The notes under the pieces are model-generated. The model ran no database searches. It saw nothing but the letters and a program-made list of their open reading frames with translations, and had not been told where the DNA came from. From Prevotella sp. (lineage in GTDB: Bacteria; Bacteroidota; Bacteroidia; Bacteroidales; Bacteroidaceae), in NCBI GenBank assembly GCA_017428055.1, contig JAFRRN010000014.1:16536-80535 (forward strand): a stretch of 64,000 bases of DNA. Reading direction: 5' to 3'. Positions 9,124 to 18,800 of this stretch are shown piece by piece (within the stretch, counting starts at the first letter, position 1; every line of letters begins with the position of its first letter). The translations under genes and the position numbers were made by a program.

Positions 9124-12100
9124 TTATTTCACTATCAGCACCTTTCCCGCTGTCCTTGCGGAATACTCCGGGGCGTATGCACACTGTACAGTGCATGTTC
9201 CAGTTTGATAGGTGCCAGTTCTATCAACATAATACTCTGTCTCAATCTGATGCTTGCCTTTAGCAAGGCGGTCGAAATAATAATTCGTCGTATTGTCCTT
9301 GGGCGAACAGTAGTAGCCCCGATGGTAGCCACTCAATTGCTGGGTCGGCTCAAGACATGCAGCCCGCTTATCCACCACTTGCACAAAGTCGTAATCCCTT
9401 TCGGCAACAATCGTGATACGCACCCGCACCTTGTCGCCCACCTTCAGTTCACGGTCGCCATTCAAGACCTCCCGAGTCACTGTCAATCCCGCAGAGGCAT
9501 CGGATATCTCACTCCCCTTCTGCATGAATTGCGCATATGCTGCACCCCACGACGTGCCTTGGCTCGTCTTGTTGATAGTCAGTTCACGGAATAAATTACC
9601 CGTCTGTGACGACTTCACATACCCCAATCCTGCCGTGGGCTTCGATGTTTCCACATCTTTCCCATCCACCTTGATGGTAGCCAATGGAACACCCGATACC
9701 ATTAATTGCTGCGTTTCGCCATTTAAGAAAGCATAAACGGCATTTACAGAATTGACAGGGGTATCCCATGCCTGTGTCCGCTTGGAGTGAAGGAGCCACC
9801 TTTGTAATTCCTCCACCGTCTGCTTGTCCGTGGGACTGACCATCCGCAAAGCCTCTATGGCTGCCACCTGTGTCGGAATCTTATAGTCAAACCAGCTATA
9901 CAAGGCCTTGGGGGTATCGAAATACCATCCCATCTCATCCTTGTAAACCGTGTATTCCTTGATGCTTTGCAGATACTCCTTTGCCTTTTGGGTTTTCCCA
10001 TTCTTGGCGAACACCACCGATGAGACGGCTTTTCCATAGATGGAGAAAGCCGATGTCTGCTTTGTAAGTAGGTCTATCATATAGTCATTTCCCTGTCTCA
10101 CATCGGTAGTGAGGGAACGTCCATCAAGCGCACAGACATAAAGCCACTGCACGGCAACCTCGCTGGGGCGAGGATTCTTGACACCTTTCTTCTCTGCCTT
10201 CTTCAACTCAGCAACCTCCTCCAGCATCTCCTTACCCATGTATTTGAAAGCTTTCGTCAACATATTGGCAGAACCATCTTGCTTACCAAGCATCTGGTTG
10301 AGGCGGACAAGCATCTCCGAGACAGCTACCGTCATATATAGACTGCCCCTCATCCCTGGCCACCAACTCCAAGAGCCGTCGGCATTCTGCAAACTTTCCA
10401 TCTTCTGCAAATTGTCGTTGAGGCGGTATTCCACCTGGTTCTCATCAAAGAAGTTCACCAACAAAGCCTTTTGGTCTGCCTCACGGTCAGCATCCATCAC
10501 CCACGGGGTCTCGTCCAATACCAAGGACTTCAACTCTTGGTTCTTCTGCAAACTGCTCATCAATGAGGTCTCCTCGCCCGTCTCCCGTTGCCATTGTTCA
10601 ATCGTCTTCTTGATGTCGGGCGACTGATGGAGGATATTCGATGCGATGCTATTGGCATAATAGGCGGTAGCCTGACTAATAATATCCTTGTCACGAGCCG
10701 CTGCCACGGTAGGCAAAGCCTGTATCATGAGCCACGTGGGGTTGTTGGTGTATTCCACTGTCAACCTGTTTGTTTTATCTTTCACGGGGAACAATTTATC
10801 CAAGTCAATGTTCAAAGTACCAGCATCTCGTTGCACGAAAGGATAGGTATTTGTCACCAATTCTTTGTCAGGGAGGATAGGCAGATAGTGTTGCTCACCA
10901 TCGCTAAACCCTTCGCCCGATGCTATCACCTTGCAGATGAGTAACGAGGGCATGTTATTGGCATCCACGTCAAACGACACGGATGAGGTCTTCCCCGCCT
11001 CCACCTTGAAGGTCTTTGCCTGGCGATACACCACTTTCTCCGTCTCGGGGTCGATCAATTGCATCTCTGACGTACCCGAAACATCTTTCTCGGAGGTATT
11101 GAAGAGCTTGGCGGAAACCTGTCCCACATCACCCGTCCGCAAGAACCGTGGCATATTGGGCTGCACCATCACGGTCTTCTTGGCGACCGTCTCCCCTTCG
11201 ATAAAGCCGAAATTCACTTCTTTGTCATGCGCCAAGCCGATAAAACGCCACGTGGTGATGCTCTCTGGCAAGGTAAAACTCAACTTCACGTTGCCATCAC
11301 CATCCGTCCGCAGGGCAGGATAGAAGAATGCCGTCTCGTTTAAGTTTTCCCTAACCTGTATTGATTCATGCCCAGAAGGCTCATCAGACGCAATGCTATT
11401 AGGACTCGCAACGTTTATCGAACCCGTAGATTCTGACTTCTTGGCAGCGCCATATCCAACTACCACCACCTCATTCAACTTATCCTCTGTCGTAGAAGCT
11501 TCTTCAACGGCAGTATCCATCGCGTTGATTCCACTTCCTCTTACCCTTATGGCCTTGGCACTCATCATCAGTGGTCCTCTTCTTGCCCCGAACACGCGGG
11601 CGGGATAAAGATTGAACAGCTCGTCATCGAAATGACTGAAGGTCAGCACTCGCTCGTTCAACAACTTATAAGGCAATTCTCCATACACTCCCAGTGATTG
11701 TTGATGCCGTCCCTGCCATGCTGTATACGGCAGGTTTCTATACAAATCAGGGTTGAAAGACCATCCATGATGCCTGATTTCATCCAAAGACCTGTCAAAC
11801 AACACCGCCATCAACTGGGCATTCGCGGCGTTTCCGTCAGGTTTCCTCACCCGCAAAGACCACTCCTCTTTCTGCCCCGGTGTCAATCGGTCGCGGAATG
11901 TGGTCCATTCCATCATCAACCGCTTGTCAGGAAGAGCCTTGCTGATACGCGCCGAATGCTGATAGAGCTGCCCCTCACGCACCCAGGCGCAAGTAAGCAG
12001 GATGCCATCCCCATATTCCTCCTTATAGGTAAACTCGCGCGTGGTGACGGCATCGCTTTGGTCAATCACGCCACTCTCCAACACGTTGTTTCCCGAAATG

Positions 12101-14664
12101 AGGGTATAGACGATATGCTGGTCTTTGTCGGAAGAACCCATCTGAACATATACAGGCTTTCCTTCCCGCGAGAATTCCGTTGCCGACTGATAGAACCAGT
12201 CGTGGGTTTCCATGGCGGGATGCTTGTCTTTCATGCTGAAGACGATGAAATCCTTGGTCAGGGTGTCCGTGCCACAAGTTGCCACCAATTGATGTTTACC
12301 CGACTTCAAGCGATTAAAAGCCATAGTAAACGACTCATTGGCATTCACTATCTGCACATTCTTGACATCGTCAATATAATAACTGACCGTTCCATCGATA
12401 CCCTTTCCAGCATTATTCAGGTAATGGAACACGACCTTCTTCACACTATCTGCCTCCACTTGCTGGGGCATCTCGACGCTGAACGCCGTCGCACGATTGC
12501 TCAAAGGAATACTCATGCTCCCCGAATGGCTCTCTCCAGACACGTCTGTCACGTCGGCATCTATCAAGAAATTATAGAATTGTGGGACATGGGCTTCAAT
12601 CTTCTCAGGCAACGTCAAGGGTACACGCAACGTGAACACGCCATCATCGTCGGTCACAAGGGTGTCGCGCAGCACTTCTAACACGTCGCCACCGTCATAG
12701 CGATACCACCACAACGCCTGGCGGCGCACCACTTTCACGGCAGCCTTCGCACCCTGCACGGGAACGCCCGCAAAGCTCGCCACCTTGCCACGCACCGTCA
12801 CCGTGTCGCCATTCTGGTATTTCTCCTTCACCTCGTCAAACTCCACTTGGAACGTGGGACGCTTATATTCCTCAACGGAGAAGCGCACATTGCCTCCCTT
12901 GTCACAGAAAACACCAAACTGACCCGTCAGTCCCGAGGAGGGAAGCACGAAGTCGTATGATGCCGTGCCATACTCATCTGTCACCACATCCTGCTCCGCC
13001 ACCACCTTATGGTTGGCATCTCGAAGGGTCAGCTTATAGGTTTTGTTCGACAAGACCTCTGTTTCCGAGTTGTCAATATTCTTGTAGGCAACCAGCGACA
13101 CATGTGCCGTCTGCCCTGGACGATACACCCGACGGTCGGAGAAGAGGTTGATAACATCATAGTTGCGCCTTGAGGAGTAATAGTTAAACCCACCCCAGAA
13201 ATTAGTCACGGGGCATGTGGTGTCATCATCGGTATAGACATAGATGTGGTTTGGACGATGGTTGTTACCGTGGTAGGTCGCCTCGCCCTGCCTGTCGCAT
13301 ACCAGCGTGTTCACACTCGACACATTTCCACGATAGTCCTTGGCAGTCAACTCGATTTTGGCTCCCGCCACGGGCTTTCCCGTCGTGGCACTCAACGCCA
13401 CCAACCGCACCTTATTGTCGGGCAGAAATTCATGAACGGCGTACATGTCACTCACATACAACAAGGCACGTTCCGTTTTGATGTTGCTTTGGTTGGTGGT
13501 AAACTCCACGAGGTACACGCCGATGGGCAGACCCTCAATGACCATGGAATCTTCCATCACCTTATACGCTGGCTGTCCCACATAGCGATGCGTGACGGTC
13601 TGTTGGGTGCCATCGTTGACGACAAGTTTCTTGACTTTGGCATAGTCATTATCTTCACTGACGTTGTAGGTGTTCTTCCCGTCCAATCGCACACGGGTGA
13701 CGGTCATCGTCAACGATTGTATATTGACTATATGACGGAGGTCTACGCGCCTCGGAGTGTTGGGAGTGGAGATGCCCTCACCTATCGTTGCGCTGAAACT
13801 GGGCAGGGTTAATTGGTTCTGCGCATTGCGCAACACATTCATCCGAGGCCATACTCCCCATTTACTGAGGGCGAAGTTGATGTAGTTCATCTTGTCTTCC
13901 GCAGAAGCGTCTTCTGCCTCATCCATGAAATTGTATCGCTCAATAGCGAGCTCTCCCGCCTCACGGAGGTCGCCGTATGTGTTCAACAAGGAGTCGAGAG
14001 CCTGCACATATTTCGACTTGCGCATCTGGGTGTCATTGGCATAGCGTTGCTTTTGCAACAGTTTGAGGGCACAGAGACAGGCAGCAGGGCGATTGTTGTG
14101 CGACAGGTAATAGTCGTGCATCGTCTGGTAATCACGTGCCTCAAAGCCAAAGACATGCAACAGGTCGTTGTAGAAAATCTTGCTGTCCGTCCCCTCTATC
14201 ACCAACGGCTCATAGCCATTGGCACTCTGCGAGGCGAGCAAGGCAGGGTTGCTCATCGACTGGGCATAATATTCGTTACTCACTTCTTGCTGGTTATCAC
14301 CCATATTCGGGCAGTCGCGGTAAATCCGTCCTAACACACTCTGGTAGACGGCGGCAAGGACAGGATTGCCTTCCACCGCCTTGCGCTCGGCATTCTTCAA
14401 CTGCTGCACGAAGACATCCATCGAGTCGGGAGACACCATCGTCTGAGCCGATGCCCTCGCCAATTGCGCTTTCAACAAATGACCATAACTCTTCTCAGCG
14501 GTCGCCTTGGTGATAATCTTGTCAAGCACTTCTATCTGCGTTTGTGGAAGGTCTTTCTGTTGGGCTTCCGCCACTTGTTTCCACAATGTCGTATAACTGT
14601 CTGCCTTCATTTCCAATGGCATTAAATACATCAAAACGATAATTACGAATAATATTCTTTTCAT
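9124..14664 (-). CDS. Alpha-2-macroglobulin family protein without thioester, carrying a SusC-like TonB-box insert
   Basis: I choose the ATG at 14664 (1846 residues) because it opens a clear signal peptide (MKRILFVIIVLMYL). The TTG that would extend the frame to 14703 lies inside the -7 element. An MG2 domain is marked by DRRVYRPGQTAHVSL. Further macroglobulin domains lead to the conserved A2M stretch (SFTLPESITTWRFIGLAHD) and an alpha-barrel domain. The CxEQ thioester motif is absent, so covalent trapping of proteases is not expected. Around residues 1060-1078 (bases about 11430-11482) lies LNEVVVVGYGAAKKSES, a sequence normally found at the TonB-box/plug start of SusC-type receptors. It heads the operon with DUF1573 and ispH. 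Its likely role is envelope protection or binding. Confidence 0.88.
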   Translation of the reverse strand: MKRILFVIIVLMYLMPLEMKADSYTTLWKQVAEAQQKDLPQTQIEVLDKIITKATAEKSYGHLLKAQLARASAQTMVSPDSMDVFVQQLKNAERKAVEGNPVLAAVYQSVLGRIYRDCPNMGDNQQEVSNEYYAQSMSNPALLASQSANGYEPLVIEGTDSKIFYNDLLHVFGFEARDYQTMHDYYLSHNNRPAACLCALKLLQKQRYANDTQMRKSKYVQALDSLLNTYGDLREAGELAIERYNFMDEAEDASAEDKMNYINFALSKWGVWPRMNVLRNAQNQLTLPSFSATIGEGISTPNTPRRVDLRHIVNIQSLTMTVTRVRLDGKNTYNVSEDNDYAKVKKLVVNDGTQQTVTHRYVGQPAYKVMEDSMVIEGLPIGVYLVEFTTNQSNIKTERALLYVSDMYAVHEFLPDNKVRLVALSATTGKPVAGAKIELTAKDYRGNVSSVNTLVCDRQGEATYHGNNHRPNHIYVYTDDDTTCPVTNFWGGFNYYSSRRNYDVINLFSDRRVYRPGQTAHVSLVAYKNIDNSETEVLSNKTYKLTLRDANHKVVAEQDVVTDEYGTASYDFVLPSSGLTGQFGVFCDKGGNVRFSVEEYKRPTFQVEFDEVKEKYQNGDTVTVRGKVASFAGVPVQGAKAAVKVVRRQALWWYRYDGGDVLEVLRDTLVTDDDGVFTLRVPLTLPEKIEAHVPQFYNFLIDADVTDVSGESHSGSMSIPLSNRATAFSVEMPQQVEADSVKKVVFHYLNNAGKGIDGTVSYYIDDVKNVQIVNANESFTMAFNRLKSGKHQLVATCGTDTLTKDFIVFSMKDKHPAMETHDWFYQSATEFSREGKPVYVQMGSSDKDQHIVYTLISGNNVLESGVIDQSDAVTTREFTYKEEYGDGILLTCAWVREGQLYQHSARISKALPDKRLMMEWTTFRDRLTPGQKEEWSLRVRKPDGNAANAQLMAVLFDRSLDEIRHHGWSFNPDLYRNLPYTAWQGRHQQSLGVYGELPYKLLNERVLTFSHFDDELFNLYPARVFGARRGPLMMSAKAIRVRGSGINAMDTAVEEASTTEDKLNEVVVVGYGAAKKSESTGSINVASPNSIASDEPSGHESIQVRENLNETAFFYPALRTDGDGNVKLSFTLPESITTWRFIGLAHDKEVNFGFIEGETVAKKTVMVQPNMPRFLRTGDVGQVSAKLFNTSEKDVSGTSEMQLIDPETEKVVYRQAKTFKVEAGKTSSVSFDVDANNMPSLLICKVIASGEGFSDGEQHYLPILPDKELVTNTYPFVQRDAGTLNIDLDKLFPVKDKTNRLTVEYTNNPTWLMIQALPTVAAARDKDIISQATAYYANSIASNILHQSPDIKKTIEQWQRETGEETSLMSSLQKNQELKSLVLDETPWVMDADREADQKALLVNFFDENQVEYRLNDNLQKMESLQNADGSWSWWPGMRGSLYMTVAVSEMLVRLNQMLGKQDGSANMLTKAFKYMGKEMLEEVAELKKAEKKGVKNPRPSEVAVQWLYVCALDGRSLTTDVRQGNDYMIDLLTKQTSAFSIYGKAVSSVVFAKNGKTQKAKEYLQSIKEYTVYKDEMGWYFDTPKALYSWFDYKIPTQVAAIEALRMVSPTDKQTVEELQRWLLHSKRTQAWDTPVNSVNAVYAFLNGETQQLMVSGVPLATIKVDGKDVETSKPTAGLGYVKSSQTGNLFRELTINKTSQGTSWGAAYAQFMQKGSEISDASAGLTVTREVLNGDRELKVGDKVRVRITIVAERDYDFVQVVDKRAACLEPTQQLSGYHRGYYCSPKDNTTNYYFDRLAKGKHQIETEYYVDRTGTYQTGTCTVQCAYAPEYSARTAGKVLIVK

Positions 14665-14700
14665 GTGTAAAAACCCTTTCGGCCCTTTCATTCTTTCTTG

Positions 14701-14732
14701 CAAAGATAATCACAATTTCCGAAACTACCAAA
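14701..14732 (-). promoter_or_regulatory. Promoter of A2M-DUF1573-ispH operon
   Basis: TATCTTTG (14701-14708, minus) is preceded by TTTG (14729-14732) with 20 bases between. Transcription would begin near 14695, which fits a start codon at 14664. Confidence 0.65.
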
Positions 14733-15232
14733 TTATGTACGCGCATTAACAACAAACAACATTTCAACGGACATCTTTCCATGGTGAAATAACTTGAATA
14801 AGAATTGACAAAAACATGTCTGGATTTTTCCGTGAAATAGAAATAAAAAGGGCGGAGATATGACTCGATTTTGGCAAATGTGGCATTTATAGGTGGCGGA
14901 TGGGGCATTTATCGGTCATAAATGCCACATTTATCCGAGGTAAAAGCATCATTTAGAATTGGCGGAAAACACGCAAAAACAGGATAGAACTGGACTTTAG
15001 AGGCAATGGAACGATGTAAAGAAATCGGTAAGTTCTGATAATCAAGCAATTGCAAAATGCAAAAAAAGCCGCTCAAATCCAGCCAACTATTTCCTTGGAC
15101 AAAACGTTGACCCTCACGGAGGCTCGTTTTGTGTATTTTTCTTGACAAAACAATCACACACAAGAATCGTATCAATTACATCGAAAAAACAAAGGAAAGT
15201 TGTGACAAAATGCAATATTTACCGCCAAAGAT
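14733..15232. other. Gene-free spacer of about 500 bases with two hairpins
   Basis: I find no convincing gene here; the open frames are short and unlike the neighbouring genes. It contains a 15-bp perfect inverted repeat (14876-14890 / 14918-14932). It also contains a nested hairpin at 15099-15132 (outer arms ACAAAACG / CGTTTTGT, inner CCTC / GAGG) followed by GTATTTTTC, which resembles a plus-strand terminator. No plus-strand TAnnTTTG element was seen ahead of that hairpin. Confidence 0.5.
14876..14932. repeat. Intergenic hairpin element, 'ggcatttat' units
   Basis: A 15-base arm (14876-14890, AAATGTGGCATTTAT) is repeated exactly in inverted orientation at 14918-14932. A third unit, GGCATTTAT, lies between them at 14904-14912. 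The architecture matches the elements at 27327-27392 and 48211-48275, although the sequence is unrelated. Confidence 0.7.
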
Positions 15233-15263
15233 TTTGTATGTTAGATAGTTTTTTGTAGTTTTG
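15233..15263 (+). promoter_or_regulatory. Canonical Bacteroidota promoter of bcp
   Basis: TTTG at 15233-15236, 19 bases, then TAGTTTTG at 15256-15263. Both elements and the spacing are consensus. The start of transcription should lie near 15270. Confidence 0.75.
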
Positions 15264-15352
15264 CAACATCAAAAGAAAATTAACACCCATTGAAAAGCGA
15301 CTCAAGGGCTTTCTTTTTGACACATTATTTATATATTATTAAACCTAAACAA

Positions 15353-15808
15353 ATGATTGGAATTGGGACAAAAGCTCCTGAATATTTGGGGCGTGATGAA
15401 AATGGCAACGAAATCAGGTTGCAAGACTTTGCAGGGAAGAAATTGGTTTTGTATTTCTATCCCAAAGACAGCACACCAGGATGCACACAAGAGGCTTGCA
15501 ACCTCCGCGACAATTATGAGCGAATGCTCGCAAAAGGCTATGCCGTGGTGGGCGTGAGCGTGCAAGACGAGAAGTCGCACAAGCGTTTCATCGAGAAAAA
15601 CAACCTTCCTTTCCCCCTCATCGCAGATACCGACATGACCCTCAACAACGCTTTCGGCGTGTGGGGAGAGAAGTCGATGTATGGAAGAAAGTATATGGGA
15701 ACATTCCGCACCACGTTCATCATTGACGAGGAAGGCAAGGTGGAACAGGTCTTCGGGCCGAAGGAAATCAAGGTGAAGGCACATGCCGAGCAGATCCTGG
15801 GCGAGTGA
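15353..15808 (+). CDS. bcp: Bcp-type thioredoxin-dependent peroxiredoxin
   Basis: The start at 15353 gives MIGIGTKAPEYLG, the normal Bcp N-terminus (151 residues). An upstream in-frame TTG at 15290 would add 21 non-homologous residues. The AhpC/TSA fold is shown by FYPKDSTPGCTQEACNLRD, in which the first cysteine is peroxidatic and the second, five residues on, is the usual Bcp resolving cysteine. The family reduces hydrogen peroxide and lipid or alkyl hydroperoxides in the cytoplasm using thioredoxin. It has its own promoter. The CotH gene follows 79 bases later on the same strand with no clear promoter in the gap, so read-through is possible. Confidence 0.95.
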   Translation: MIGIGTKAPEYLGRDENGNEIRLQDFAGKKLVLYFYPKDSTPGCTQEACNLRDNYERMLAKGYAVVGVSVQDEKSHKRFIEKNNLPFPLIADTDMTLNNAFGVWGEKSMYGRKYMGTFRTTFIIDEEGKVEQVFGPKEIKVKAHAEQILGE

Positions 15809-15887
15809 AGTACCTACGTATTCACATTCAAATCACAATTATAGCGACAATTATCGAACAAGAAAAACCTAATGACTATCACAAATA

Positions 15888-18800
15888 ATGAATCTTTTAC
15901 TATCTATTCAACAAATTAAACATTCATTACTCATAGTGTGCCTTTTGGCATGTATCGGGGTGAAAGGGGCGGAAAACGTGTCCTTTGACGTGAAAAATGG
16001 ATATGCAAGCCAGTATTCGGGCTATCTCGGCAAAACCGTGAACGTTACATTAACCAACCGAACATTTACCGCTGGCGAATGGACGGGGGTGATATTTCCC
16101 TTTTCAGCTACCAAGGCACAATTAGATACCACATTTGGAGAAGGCGGATATATCGTTGAGGAGTTCTCAGCCATCAATGGAAACACCATTCAGTTTACGA
16201 TGATGGAGACTCCTACCATCGTTGCAGGCACACCTTATATTATTAAAACCAATACAACACAGGCGAACCCCGTGTTTCCTGAAGTCACATTTGCAACCAG
16301 TCTGACGGATAATTGGGTTGATATGAATATAGCAAGTGACTTGTCTTTTCGTGGGTTCTATTTCAACAAATACGCCTACCAATTGGTAGATGGTCAGTCT
16401 TCACCATATAATGCCTATTGGATTAATTCCAATGGATCGTTGGCAAACTACTTGGCCAATGAAATTCCATGGCAAAACGAAGGGTATGTAGGTACCACCG
16501 CTTTCTTCTTTACCACGACGAAAGGAAATGTCACGTTGACATTAAACCTCGAACAAACTGGCTCTGGTAATTCTGGCGGAGATAATGGAGGCGGAAGTTC
16601 GACGTCGTTAGAAGCCAAAATTGCCAACAAAGAGCAATTGACCGATGTTCCAACTATTTACCTTACCATCGACCTGAATGATGTTTCCAGCATCGACAAT
16701 TGGGGAAAGGAATACAATGATGATGGCTCCGACATGTATAGAAGGGCAACCATTCAAGTGGTGGACGCATCGGGCAGTTTGGAAGAGTTTATCGATGACG
16801 GTCTTAACATCAAAGTACGTGGAAACTCCACTGCAAGCGTGGGTAATGGCAAGCGACCCTATCGTTTGAAGTTTGACAAGGATGTGAAAACCGACGGAGT
16901 GGTGACCGAGACACATAAACACGACTTGTTGGGGTCAGGATATAAGAAACGCAACTGGACATTACTTGCCAACGCTTTTGATAATTCTATGATACGTAAT
17001 GCCATCACTTACCATATCGGTCAATATGTAGGGCTGCCTTTCTGCCCTGGGTATAAGTTCGTTGACCTTGTAATCAATGGATCGTATCGCGGAACTTACC
17101 AAGTATCTGACCACGTGGAGGTGGGCAGCAACCGAATCGACATCAACGAAGACACCGATTGGTATTTAGAAGGCGTTGCTTGGGAAACGATGGTGGAAGC
17201 ACCAAACACGACTAATGGGCAGCCATATTTGTGTATCAAGAATCCCGAGCCCGAAACTGAAGCCGAGGTGGAGGCTTTAGTAGAAGATGTAACGAATTGG
17301 AGGACGGAATGGCTTAATTCATTCGACAACGGCACATTTGACAAAACCAACGACCTGGAGTCGCTTGTGAAATACTATATTGCCATCAACATTACTGGTG
17401 ACCTTGATGGCTGGTTTGTGTTTAAGGGTTCTCGCACACCGACAGGACCATTCGTCTGGGGGCCTCTCTGGGATAAAGATCTTGCATACGGCAACCATAA
17501 CGATGCCAAGGATGACAAGATGGTGGAGTATTACAATAAATGCAACTTTGAATGGAAGATACAAGCTTTACAAACCAATAGCAAGTTCATGAATGCCGTG
17601 AAAGCAAAAATGGACGAACTCATGGCAGACGGTCTCTACGACAGGCTCGCAAGCGACATCGACAACCTCGCCGCCACCATTGACCAGACGCAAGCCCTAA
17701 ACTTCACGAAATACAACATCAATGATGCCAGTTGGGCAAAGGTGTCTTTCGCCACCTATCCCGAATACATCACCCAATTAAAGGAATGGCTACAGGCACG
17801 TATCACTTTTGTGCAAAACCAAGTCAACACGTTTGTCAATAACCTACCCGCCCCAACCGAAGGGACATACAACCCTTCCAACGCATGGTGGTCTACAGGT
17901 CTTTCTGCGAACACCAATTACAACATGAGTGTGAGCAATGGCCATGCCTTGACGGCAAACACATGGAACACATTGTGCCTACCCTTTGATGCCTCGCAGG
18001 ATAAAATGGAGAGAGCATTAGGCTGTACTTATGAGTTGAAAGTACATTCGGGCATGGCAGCAGACGGTGAGACGATGCTTTTCTCTGCCCCCGCCTCCCT
18101 TGACATTACAGCTGGCGTACCATACCTCATTAAACCCTCCCAAAATGTCACCACCTTTGGGAAGTTCAACGAGGTCTATTACTCCGTCAATGTCAACAAT
18201 GGACAAAACGCATATAACGGCGATGGCGTGACATTCGACAACAAACACTACTTCTATGCGTCATTGTTCCATGGCTATGAGGTATCTACGTCTACAGATT
18301 ACCTATTCAACAACGACACATATACAGAAGGGAGCAATTCAGCATTTACCAAGGCAACATCCAACAATCCGCATGACGGTATGCGAGCTTTCATCCGTGT
18401 GACAGATGGCACAATGCCGACTATATCATTCTCCGATGGCGACGAGCCAGCGACGCGGGGGCAATTGACGGATGTGCCTACCATCTACATCGATGCCGAT
18501 GGTACGATTGACGCCGATGTATGGGGAACTGCGTCCATCGAGGTTTATGACAGTAACAACATGATTGGCGGCGACTTCACGCTTGCAAGCACAGGATTGA
18601 GTATCAAGTACAAGGGCGATGGCACGGCGGAGAAGCCCTCATATCGATTGAAGTTCACCAAGAAACAGGCTTTCCTCGGCACGAAGTCGGGAACGTATAA
18701 GCAATGGGTGCTGCAAGCCAACGACGACGACCCCACAATGTTGCGCAACGCCCTGACCAAGGAACTGGGCGACCAGATGGGATTCGCCTTCACGCCGGGC

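Noticed and set aside
11698-12681. 327-codon open frame on the plus strand
   Set aside because: It lies antisense within the alpha-2-macroglobulin gene, its product is His/Arg-rich with no domain pattern, and the opposite strand has clear family motifs.
14522-15175. Two short minus-strand frames (14522-14908 and 14909-15175)
   Set aside because: The first overlaps the start of the macroglobulin gene and its promoter; the second has no start signal or domain and spans hairpin repeats.
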